Positions 53,377-63,107 of a stretch of DNA of 64,000 nucleotides are shown piece by piece (within the stretch, counting starts at the first letter, position 1; every line of letters begins with the position of its first letter). Origin of the DNA: Centroberyx gerrardi (lineage: Eukaryota; Chordata; Actinopteri; Beryciformes; Berycidae); NCBI RefSeq assembly GCF_048128805.1, contig NC_136015.1, positions 27,636,116 to 27,700,115 on the forward strand, written 5' to 3'. The notes beneath the pieces were generated by a model. It was not told the origin of the DNA. It searched no databases and worked only from the letters and a program-made list of their open reading frames with translations. A program made the translations under genes and the position numbers.

Positions 53377-54455
53377 TAAGGGTGCTCCGATCAGGATTTT
53401 TGGGGCCGATACCGATCACGGGGTCTATTTGAAGCCTCCTATTCACCGTGTAGCATTATTTATTTATTTAACTATTCTTAACAACATTGTATATTAAGTA
53501 TTAAAATTAAGAGATGAGAAAGTATCATGAACTGACAACTGTTTATTGGCAGCAACATGTGCAACATATTCCACTCTCTCTCTTAGAGACACAACTTAAA
53601 CCACAGCAGCCTACGCTTGGTTATTGGCAGCAGCTTAGATCTTAACAAATATAGCTTTCCTGTGGAATAAAATAAATACAATTTTATAAAATGAAAATTA
53701 GAATAAAAGCTAAATGTGCACAACACACCAAGTTAGAACAATAAATTATATATAGGCCTACTGAGGCAACAAAAATCAATTCCAATAGACGGAAAACACA
53801 GGGCCTTTATCAATTTACTCCAACTTTAGAGACTATAAAAACTGCAACATAACAAAATATTTTTCAATATTAATCTGGATTGAGGGAGCAAACATTCAGT
53901 CAGAGTTAAAAAGTAAATATTAACATTTTCAGTCACTCAGTGGATACTGACTAGCACCTACAGTAGCCTGTATACAGCTAACCTGCTAGTCTCGGAAACC
54001 CAGCTGTATTCCGAATAACGTTAATAACCCTTAGTTCTTCTTTTTGGGAATTCAGCCGGTCGTCTTCTTGGCATGGAAAAAAAAATATCCCTCACGCCCG
54101 CATGTGCAATGGAAGGCGAACAGACGGGTCCGGTCCGGTGAGAGAGAGAGTGAGCGAGCGAGAGAGAGAGAGACAGAGAGCGAGAGACAGACCGCACAAA
54201 GAGACTACTTCTGTTTGGATCTCTTCCCAACTCGTCTCTCCCTAACATTTTTGCAAATTTATTGTCTTTTTCAGACACCTGGTAGAACTGCCAGACCGGT
54301 GAAGCCATTTTAGCGGCGCGTAGAGAAATTGTCTCACGTGTTCTGCGTCATCTGATCGGCGCTTCTGATCGGCCTTTATAGAGACCACCGATCAAACTAT
54401 TTAGAACGAATATCGGCCGATAACGATCGGTGGCCGATCGATCGGAGCACCCTTA
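53377..54455. mobile_element. hAT-type non-autonomous element (gene G intron)
   Basis: Same element and same TSD (TACCTGTA, 53369-53376 and 54456-54463) as in gene E, but with about 130 bp more (54080-54210), including a gagaga-rich stretch. 52754-53368 is intron with no recognised feature. Confidence 0.85.
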
Positions 54456-54654
54456 TACCTGTACATCAGAACTCATTCATGTCCAATCACTGAAAGATTT
54501 ATTCCATCAAATGCCAGCCAAAACAGTATTAAGGGCAACCACTCTTGATGATCCAAACTTTCAAAGATGTGTGTGGATCTAACACAGAGAAAATAAATAG
54601 TAAAATCAGTAGAATCACTGTCTTCACTTAACAAGAATTTATTAAATGACACAA

Positions 54655-54707
54655 AGTTTCAGTCAAGCGACCTTCGTCAGGTATGGGATACCTGACGAAG
54701 GTATCCC
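54655..54707 (-). ncRNA. Hammerhead-like core with interlocking hairpins (copy 3b)
   Basis: Duplicate of 30608-30660: arms 54670-54684 and 54688-54702, core CTGACGAA...GAAAC on the minus strand, all bases conserved. Confidence 0.35.
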
Positions 54708-55059
54708 ATGACGATATAATTATCGCCCACTGGAAAAAAAACAAAAAAAACAAAGTGTTGGACAGAAGAGTTCAGCTCTAGAGCCACAAAATCACAGGCA
54801 TCTGTCATCACAGTTCTGTTGATTGTTTATTAAAGATTGAATGTTGTTGCTATTGTTCTTGGAGTTTAAAGAAAATCATATTGCAGTAAATATTTTTTAA
54901 ACAATCAAACAACATTTCAACAAACAAATATCCAGATAATCAAATTAAACAGCTACATTTTGGCCAATAAACAGTTTGATTTCTAAGAAAATATCAAGTA
55001 CCATAAACAGTGATTCACACACTAATAACTGACTCAAAGTTATTACAATGAACCGTAAA

Positions 55060-55275
55060 TGATAGTCTTGGGAAAATTATTCAGAAAAATACCGCCGCAC
55101 ACTCTTAGCTCCGATGCGTATGTACGCCTACTCGTATTCAAAAATTTTTGCTTCAGAGCTTAGAGTGTTTACAAAAGTCATAAAGTGACAAAATTTTATT
55201 GAATACGAGTAGGCGTACATACGCATCGGAGAGAGTGTGGTGGTATTTTTCGGAATAATTTCCCCAACACTATCA
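55060..55275. mobile_element. Fold-back (long-TIR) MITE, 216 bp, 4-bp TSD
   Basis: Inverted arms of roughly 80 bp (TGATAGTCTTGGGAAAATTA against the inverse of its right end, with a few mismatches) around a loop of about 55 bp; TAAA at 55056-55059 and 55276-55279. The arms include cgatgcgtatgtacgcctac on the left and its inverse on the right. No coding capacity. Confidence 0.75.
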
Positions 55276-55279
55276 TAAA

Positions 55280-55688
55280 TAACATTATATTTATTGCGCA
55301 ACCCCGACGACCAGCCTGTGGTAGTAACCAGCGGTCTGGGTTAGCGACCATGGTCCGAGGACAGACCACTGAACTGGCTACAACCCCTGCTGGGTTGAGA
55401 AGCGGCTTCAAGATGGAGGTTAAAATCTCATCCTCTAAGACAAAGTACAGGATTTTTGGTTTAATTGGTTGGTTTGTCACATTGGACAAAGTTAAAACAT
55501 TCACATTTTTTGGGGTCTGGCTAGATGCAAAGCTCATATTGAAAAAGTAGCAAATTTTATCATATTTCTGTTGTGAGTAACTGCAATGCTAGCATCATTG
55601 ATCTCATTAACATTATGAAGTAATGGTAACAAGCTTAGGTTAACTTATAGTGACGCTCTTCCTTAATGTGTGTATGTGTGTATTTCAG
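55280..55688 (+). other. 3' part of gene G intron
   Basis: Holds the inverted match to 3040-3130 and the GVWLD repeat (55447-55550), then the acceptor gtgtatttcag at 55688. Unlike D, E, F and H it has no 12-bp-TIR element here. Confidence 0.5.
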
Positions 55689-57166
55689 TCTTCCCTCCAG
55701 ACGTCCAGCAGCTGCTGGTCAATGAAGAAGAGGTTCCCCCTTAGCAGCAGGACTGGAGCCCCAGTCTGGACCAGGAGGACCCAGAGCCCCCACACATTAA
55801 AGAGGAACAGGAGGAACTCTGGACCAGTCAGGAGGGAGAGCAGCTTCAAGGGGCAGAGGAGGCCGATATCACCGAGTTCCCGTTCACTCCTGTCCCTGTG
55901 AAGAGTGAAGATGATGAAGAGAAACCTCAGTCCTCACAGCTTCATCAAAGCCAAACTGAGGAGAACAGAGAGGCAGAGCCTCTAGCCAGCAGCTCAACTG
56001 AACAGATGAAAACAGAAGCTGATGGAGAGGACTGTGGAGTATCAGAACCAGCCAGGAACTTGGATCCAGCTAGTCATTTACAACCAACTAGTGATGGCAA
56101 GACTTCAGACTCTTCTGAACCTGAGACTGAAGACAGTGATGATGAATGGAAGGAGACTAGAGAACCTCAATCAGGTTTAGACTCAGTGAAACACAATGAA
56201 GTCCTTATAAGTCATAAGAGATCTTATACTGGGGAGAAACTCTTTAGTTGCTCAGATTGTGGTAAAAGATTTGACCGCAAGGGAAGTCTGCAGCAACACA
56301 TGAGAGTCCACACTGGTGAGAAACCATTTAGTTGCTCAGACTGTGGTAAACGTTTTGGTGATAAAGGATCCTTGAAGACACACATGAGAGTCCACACTGG
56401 TGAGAAACCATTTAGTTGCTCAGACGGTGCTAAAAGTTTTCGTCAAAAAGGAAACTTGAAAACACACATGAGAGTTCACACAGGGGAGAAACCATTTAGT
56501 TGCTCAGACTGTGGTAAAAGTTTTTGTCATAAAGGAAACTTGACGACACACATGAGAGTCCACACAGGGGAGAAACCATTTAGTTGCTCAGACTGTGCTA
56601 AAAGTTTTCGTCATAAAGAACACGTGAAGATACACATGAGAGTCCACACAGGGGAGAAACCATTTAGTTGTTCAGACTGTGGGAAAACATTTGGTTATAA
56701 AGGAGACTTGAAGACACACATGAGAGTCCACACAGGGGAGAAACCATTTAGTTGCTCAGACTGTGGGAAAACATTTGGTTATAAAGGAGACTTGAAGACA
56801 CACACGAGAGTCCACACAGGGGAGAAACCATTTAGTTGCTCAGACTGTGGAAAAAGTTTTGGTCATAAAGGAGACTTGAAGAAACACATGAGAGTCCACA
56901 CAGGGGAGAAACCATTTAGTTGCTCAGTTTGTAAAAAACAATTTACCCACAAAGGAAAACTGGGAAGAATCATGAGTGCCGTTATCCTTGCAGCCTGGAC
57001 CCAGCAGATATCAGTTAGAGCTTGCTGCATTTTGTACACAAACAACTGGACGTGCTGTGCTTTTATCAGGCTGGGGAGACAGAGGATGACTCCGATGCCG
57101 TCATGGAGGGGGGGGGGGGGAGGTGGTGGGCGCCGTAACTGTGGCGATCGTGTCAAAACTGGCTGA
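55689..57166 (+). pseudogene. Gene G linker and finger exon: nonsense codon, 3' fusion to LINE
   Basis: Acceptor and frame as in the paralogs, but TAG at 55742-55744 replaces GAG (VPP-stop-QQDW). The rest is open: acidic linker, eight fingers (finger 3 CSDG as in D and F; fingers 6-7 [16 protein letters not shown] are nearly identical neighbours), then finger 9 ([14 protein letters not shown]) cut after KL. From 56960 the sequence is antisense LINE and would add about 65 unrelated residues ([12 protein letters not shown] to [10 protein letters not shown], including a Gly run from a G tract) before TGA at 57164-57166. An internal ATG at 55898 could start a linker-finger protein, but there is no sign it is used. 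Confidence 0.85.
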
Positions 57167-57920
57167 GGACTTTAAGCCAGTGGTGGAGGTAGACGCCGAG
57201 GGGGGTTTAGGGGAGAGAAAATGAGAGTAGGGCGGGGGGTAAGTTTGGTCCCAGCAGTGACCAGCTCTTTCATCTGGTCAGTGAACTCCAAGAGGGGGGA
57301 GGAGGGAGAAAGAGTGACTGGAGAGGAGGGAGACCTGGATGGGGCCTGGGGGGGTGAAGGAGGTGGATCCTCACAGGCGGTTGCCGGTGAAGGGGGGGTA
57401 GAGACTCTTCCCCTCGGCTCTGATGTCTCTCATGATTAAAGCTCTCTTCAGGCGGGGGCCGAGGCGGCTCTCCTTCAAGGCTTCTGCCGTGCTGTGTTAT
57501 GTTCTCCTCCTGTTTTGATTCCTCTTGTCTCTTGTCCTTGGCAGAGGGAACAGATGGGTGACCCAGGAAGTAAAATAGGTTAGAAGTGAACAATTTTACT
57601 CCTGACTTGTTAAGGCGAAGTCCATCTGCCTTAAAAAGATGTCTGCGGTCCCAGAAAAAGTTGAAATTGTCAATAAAATGCACTGAATGGACGGTACATG
57701 CAGTTGAAAGCCATGTGTTCAGTGCCAACAATCTGCTGAATCTCTCAACTCCTCTTCTGACTGGCTGTAGAGGGCCACTGATAAACACCTCAGCATACAG
57801 AGAGCTGGCTGTGTTCAACAGATCAATAAAGTCTCGTTTCAGCATTTCAGACTGTTGCTTCAGAAAGATGCCAAGTTAGATGCTCTCATTCCCATAGGTG
57901 ACTTTAAAGGTTCAATCAAT
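56964..57920 (-). mobile_element. L2/CR1-like LINE fragment (duplicate of 42870-43830)
   Basis: ORF1 SGNH part (57845-57270; FISGPLQPVRRGVERFSRLL) and linker, minus strand. Starts exactly at the ZNF fusion point. Confidence 0.8.
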
Positions 57921-57978
57921 TAAGTCTGAAAGCTGCACACGTTTCAACAATCCTCATCCCTAGTTCTCCCATTCTATT

Positions 57979-58205
57979 CTGTCTGTCTCCTGCTCTGTCT
58001 GTCTCCTGCTCTCTGTCTGTCTCCTGCTCTGTGTCTGTCTCCTGCTCTGTGTCTGTCTCCTGCTCTGTGTCTGTCTCCTGCTCTGTGTCTGTCTCCTGCT
58101 CTGTCTGTCTCCTGCTCTGTGTCTGTCTCCTGCTCTGTGTCTGTCTCCTGCTCTGTCTGTCTCCTGCTCTCTGTCTGTCTCCTGCTCTGTCTGTCTCCTG
58201 CTCTT
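57979..58205. repeat. Minisatellite, short copy
   Basis: About 13 units of the 16/18-bp ctgtctgtctcctgct family. Confidence 0.95.
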
Positions 58206-58512
58206 CTAAGCGGGAGTCAGATGCAGGGAGAGGAGTTTTCTTACTCCTCCCCCCCCTTCCCCTAGCTTTCTCTTTCCCTTCCTCCTCATTTTACTACAAT
58301 AGGTCACGCTAAATGGATACTGCATAATGTGATACAGTTGTTGTACTTACTGTATGTATTATTATTATGTATTTATTGTTGTGTCTTTGTCTTGTTGCTC
58401 TTTGTTGTATATTGGCTGCTTTTTGACTTGCTCCAGGGCTCCCTTGAAAAAGAGATTTCGATCTCAATGGGACTCACCTGGTTAAATAAAGGATAAATAA
58501 AAAATAAAATAG
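58206..58512 (+). mobile_element. LINE 3'-tail-like segment (copy 2)
   Basis: Duplicate of 44473-44781, ending acctggttaaataaaggata. Confidence 0.45.
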
Positions 58513-58519
58513 TACGTAC

Positions 58520-58546
58520 GCGTTTCAGCCCTTGGCTTTCCTCAGC
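58520..58546 (-). ncRNA. Hammerhead-ribozyme-like core (copy 2c)
   Basis: Minus strand: CTGAGGAA, stem AGCC / loop AAG / stem GGCT, GAAACGCG. The G-U closing pair of copies 2a and 2b is A-U here, so pairing is kept. Confidence 0.3.
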
Positions 58547-59116
58547 GTTTCCATGGTATCACCCCTCCAGCCAATCAGAATCAAATATTCACCCAGACCA
58601 TTCACCCATAATAAATATTAATGGATGATATTTTGAGCGTTGACTTTTTTGTCATGTCATGTTTCCTCTAGCAGGAGGAAGTTGAGCCACTTTTGAGGGA
58701 ATATTGAGGTTATTTTGATGTGTCTCTGGTCTGTGGAAGTTGTAGGTCTACTGCTTTGAACCTGCATTTACATGCTTAGTGTAACATCGCCTTGCTATAT
58801 TTTGTAGCAATATGTGCGCTTGACAATTAACATTGTAGGCTCTTTTAAATAGTCGCTATTTCATGACTATTCGTGTTAAATATAATTTAATTTATAAAAC
58901 TGCCGCTTTTGACATTATTATCTCTATTTTAAAATATAGGCCTAAATATTTTTTGTGGGGCCCCTTGAGTATTGGAATCTGTTGAATCTAAAAAGGCGAA
59001 AAGGTCATTTTTCATTTCAGTGTGTGACTCTAAAGTTGAATCTTCTCGTGCCCCTCCAGGCCGGCAGGAGGCGCGCTCTGCTCTTTCCGCTTCACTCAAA
59101 CATGAACCACGTTGAT

Positions 59117-59124
59117 CCGGAAGT
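59117..59124 (+). promoter_or_regulatory. ETS-like site upstream of gene H
   Basis: CCGGAAGT, 78 bp before the ATG, same context as D and F. Confidence 0.45.
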
Positions 59125-59201
59125 CAGCGGCTCTATTTACTTTCCCGCTTGCTGCCTGTCTTTGTTTGTCGGAAGGCTAAAGTGCGCAGAAAAGGAGTAA
59201 A

Positions 59202-59487
59202 ATGTGCGCCGTGCAGCTGCTGAGGGTGTCTGTACAGGAGCGGATCAGTGCCGCTGCTGTAGACTTTCTGCTGCTGGTGGAAAAAGGAAAAGAAACGGCT
59301 GAAATCCCGGAGCTGAGAGCGCTGCTCACCGAGCGGCTAACGGCGGCTGCGGAGGAGATTTTCGGGCTGTTTGAGAAAACCGTGGCGGAGTACGAAGACA
59401 AAGTTCACCGGTCAGAGCAGGAGATCCGCCGCCAGAGGAAGCTGCTCGATGTCGTGTTGAAACCCGAAGTGAAGCTGCACAGAGCAG
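59202..59487 (+). CDS. Gene H exon 1, MCAVQ-type N-terminal module
   Basis: 95 codons plus one base, donor GCA G|GTTAGT. Differs from D by AAAVDF for AAAEDF near residue 20. Splices in phase to 60781. Confidence 0.85.
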
Positions 59488-59870
59488 GTTAGTCAGTCCG
59501 GACCGTAGCTAGGAGCAGCGTCAAACTAGCCACATTAAGAAGGGATGACTTCCGGTCACAGCTTTCTAAATAAAACCCTATCGACGAAAATATGTTGCAA
59601 GGTTTTTTGGGTAACTATTAAAGTGAAAATAAGGAATATGTTGAAGATGAAGCTGTAGTAAATGAAAGTAGTAAACTTTGTTGGTTCCTCTAAAGGGAAA
59701 CGTCACTGTTCTGTCCACCCCAATGCTTTTCCAAAAATGACAAGCTTTACGCTGGTGAAGGGGAACTCACATTACTTCTGGAGTTATTCTTGTTAACTCT
59801 AGCTGACATGATGCTGTTTTAAGTCACCTAGTCTGCTGTGGGACTTTTATTGGATAGGTTTGTATATGTA

Positions 59871-60706
59871 GGTTTCCACTGCGAAGCAGGGATACCTATT
59901 GTAATTTGTGGAATTCCTATTATTATTATTATTATTATTATTTTATTTGTATTTCCCCCCCCCTGTATTTTAGCCAATAACTCGGCCATACATTGATAAC
60001 CTTTTGTCCATTTTGGCATATAGACAGTCCCGGTTAACCGCTGCTGGGATACAAATAATGGCACCGATTAGCCCATAGGGGGCGCTATAATAAGCTCCCA
60101 AAGTCTAAGGCTCATACCCGCCGTCCCGTTAGTCGTAGAGTTCTGAAACTTGGTATTCATATGTATCTGATCATGGTGAACAATTTTGCCGATGGGACCC
60201 ATAAGTTCCGACATTTTTGATTTTTTGAAAAATCTTGAAAAATCTTCTTCGCATGAACCGTAAATCAGAATGACGTCAAATTTGGTATGCAGGCTCATTG
60301 GACCTGCATTTACTTTGTTTGAAAGTAGCTAAGCAATCTGTCAAAAATGGCAGAGTTATTGACCATTGGATTTTTCAACTTTGGCACAAAAAGTTCAAAT
60401 GATTGTAAAATCATGCCACAGTAATCAATCAGCTTGAAACATGTAAGAGTGGTCAGAAACATCATAATAAAACGACCTGTCAAAACACATAATAATATGT
60501 TGACATTTGAGCAAATTACAGCCCTTTGAAGTTGTTGCTATATTATAACAAAGACTCTATTTCCCATAATTCCTTGGGTGCTCTTATGAACAAGTCAGAA
60601 TGACACAAAATTTAGTATGCAGGCTTCTTAGACTTTGCTTTGTTTTAAAGTAACTAGGGAATCGGTCAAATAAATGGTGGAGTTATTGACCAATGCAGTG
60701 GAAACC
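59871..60706. mobile_element. Non-autonomous DNA element with 12-bp TIRs (gene H intron)
   Basis: GGTTTCCACTGC at 59871-59882, GCAGTGGAAACC at 60695-60706. No hAT insertion. Its right end (tcaaataaatggtg) is E-like rather than F-like. Confidence 0.7.
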
Positions 60707-60780
60707 TTCTTCTTAAATTGGTTTTATTGGAATGAGATTATTTGATTTATGCTCACTCTGTGTGTATGTGTGTATTTCAG

Positions 60781-62063
60781 TCTTCCCTCCAGACGTCCAG
60801 CAGCTGTTGGTCTGTAAAGAAGAGGTTCCCCCTGAACAGCAGGAGTGGAGCCCCAGTCTGGACCAGGAGGACCCAGAGCCCCCACACATTAAAGAGGAAC
60901 AGGAGGAACTCTGGACCAGTCAGGAGGGAGAGCAGCTTCAAGGGCCGGAGGAGGCCGATATCACAGAGTTCCCTTTCACTCCTGTCCCTGTGAAGAGTGA
61001 AGATGATGAAGAGAAACCTCAGTCCTCACAGCTTCATCAAAGCCAAACTGAGGAGAACAGAGAGGCAGAGCCTCTAGCCAGCAGCTCAACTGAACAGATG
61101 AAAACAGAAGCTGATGGAGAGGACTGTGGAGTATCAGAACCAGCCAGGAACTTGGATCCAGCTAGTCATTTACAACCAACTAGTGATGGCAAGACTTCAG
61201 ACTCTTCTGAACCTGAGACTGAAGACAGTGATGATGAATGGAAGGAGACTAGAGAACCTCAGTCAGGTTTAGACTCAGTGAAACACAATGAAGTCTGTGT
61301 AAGTCATAAGAGATCTTATACTGCGGAGAAAGTCTTTAGTTGCTCAGATTGTGGTAAAAGATTTGACCACAAGGGAAGTCTGCAGAGACACATGAGAGTC
61401 CACATTGGTGAGAAACCATTTAGTTGCTCAGACTGTGCTAAAAGTTTTTGTCATAAAGGACAGTTGAAGACACACATGAGAATCCACACTGGTGAGAAAC
61501 CAATTAGTTGCTCAGACTGTGCTAAAGGTTTTCGTGATAAAGGAGACTTGAAGAGACACATGAGAGTCCACACTGGTGAGAAACCATTTAGTTGCTCAGC
61601 CTGTGCTAAAGGTTTTCGTGATAAAGGAGACTTGAAGAGACACATGAGAGTCCACACTGGTGAGAAACCATTTAGTTGCTCAGCCTGTGCTAAAAGTTTT
61701 CGTCTTAAAGGACAGTTGAAGACACACATGATAATACACACTGGTGAGAAACCATTTAGTTGCTCAGACTGTGCTAAACGTTTTGGTGATAAAAGAGACT
61801 TGAAGAGACACATGAGCGTCCACACTGGTGAGAAACCATTTAGTTGCTCAGACTGTGCTAAAAGTTTTGGTGATAAAAGAGACTTGAAGACACACATGAG
61901 AGTCCACACAGGAGAGAAACCATTTAGTTGCTCAGTTTGTGGTAAAATATTCAGCCAGAGTGGAGCATTAAGTCGACACATTAGAATTCATACAGGGGAG
62001 AAACCATTTAGTTGCTCAGTAAAAAACAGTTCACCCACAGAGGAGAACTGGTTTTGCATATGA
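60781..62063 (+). CDS. Gene H linker and finger exon, 8 C2H2 fingers
   Basis: Acceptor tatttcag at 60780 gives V-F-P-P-D-V-Q-Q, the E-type junction. Acidic linker with CKEE, IKEE, VKSE and MKTE, then eight fingers of the BC/E type: DHKGSLQR with the shared HIGEKP linker, HKGQLKT, DKGDLKR twice, LKGQLKT, DKRDLKR, DKRDLKT and [10 protein letters not shown] 4-bp deletion near 62019 (ctcagtaaaaaac for ctcagtttgtaaaaaac), shared with gene E, shifts the frame so the protein ends CSVKNSSPTEENWFCI at 62063. About 522 residues with exon 1. The 16-bp duplication of E and BC is absent, so this array stays in frame further. Confidence 0.88.
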
Positions 62064-62170
62064 GAGCCCGTACTGGGGAGAAACCCTACAGTTGCAGTGT
62101 TTGGGGGAGAAATTCTCGTCAACTCACATGTCAGAAACCATAAGTGTTGTGGTGAGAGCAGCAGCAGGTG
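62064..62170 (+). pseudogene. Out-of-frame last finger of gene H
   Basis: Relic of the CSVCGRSF finger (gttgcagtgtttgggggaga, with the second Cys lost) and the agcagcagcaggtga end, shared base for base with gene E. Confidence 0.7.
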
Positions 62171-62210
62171 AAGCTGCTGGTTGAGCTGAACTGTTCAGCA
62201 GTAACAGAAC

Positions 62211-62216
62211 AATAAA
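62211..62216 (+). terminator. Polyadenylation signal of gene H
   Basis: AATAAA in cagaacaataaactagagac. 62217-62643 is flank without a gene. Confidence 0.6.
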
Positions 62217-62643
62217 CTAGAGACACATCATGATAGTCCATCATTCAGGAGGAAACCCAAACCCTTCTAGTCAGTGTTGTGGTTCGGGATGCAGCCAGAT
62301 CTGAATACTGCTCATACACATCTTGTGTTAATGTTGGCTAATGTGAGAGAGAGAATTACTGTTGCTGCTCTTTGGCTCAAATTCAGGTTCAACATTCCCA
62401 TGTGAGTTTTATTTCACTGTTACAGGCTCCTTAATATCAGGCTGGGCAGTAATTCAGTGTTATTTATTGGCTTTCAGTAGAATCATATCCTGATACACAG
62501 CGAACAAGCTATTGTGATACACAATTCTGTCGTATAAATTAATGATAAAAAGCAAATACTAATTGAAATCTATCACAAAATGAGATCTGACACAAATTGG
62601 AAAATGTTATTTGAAAATGTTTTATATTGAATGTATTGAAGAA

Positions 62644-62803
62644 GGGGCGTCCTGGTGGCTCAGCACCATGTAAACGTGTCGTCCTGCTGGGTTCCAATCT
62701 GTCCCAGGACCTTTGTCACATGTCTTCCCCTTCTCTCTGCCAGTCTTTCCTGTCTCTCAACTTTGAACTGTCTAATAAAGGTAAAAATGCCCCAAAAAAT
62801 TGT
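62644..62803 (+). mobile_element. tRNA-derived SINE (copy 3)
   Basis: Segmental duplicate of 25617-25776; the A-box-like and B-box-like motifs are kept. Confidence 0.7.
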
Positions 62804-63107
62804 CTAAAAAATGTAATGGTTTGAAGAATGTATCCTGTACATTATGACAAAAAAACACAAGAAGCTGCTCACATGTAAAAATAAAAAAAATTAAAAAAAA
62901 AAACATTTGTTTACATTGTGCCCAACTAAAATGTGTCAAATGTGCCGTGAACAGACAAAAGGTGAAAGTTTCCTCAGCACCGTACAAAGACTCACTTCAC
63001 AAAGACTTATTTATAGACTCAAATTCAGTGTGAGCCAATCAAAGAGACTTGTGGCAAATGGGGAGTGCAAACAATTAGTCAGTAAGGCAGCTGAGGCCAT
63101 AGGAGGT

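Larger units (their letters stand above)
44782..56963. repeat. Segmental duplication, copy 2 (genes F and G)
   Basis: Matches copy 1 (19833-31020) to about 55070. Together with 42870-44781 it forms a 14094-bp unit that repeats from 56964. Confidence 0.85.
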
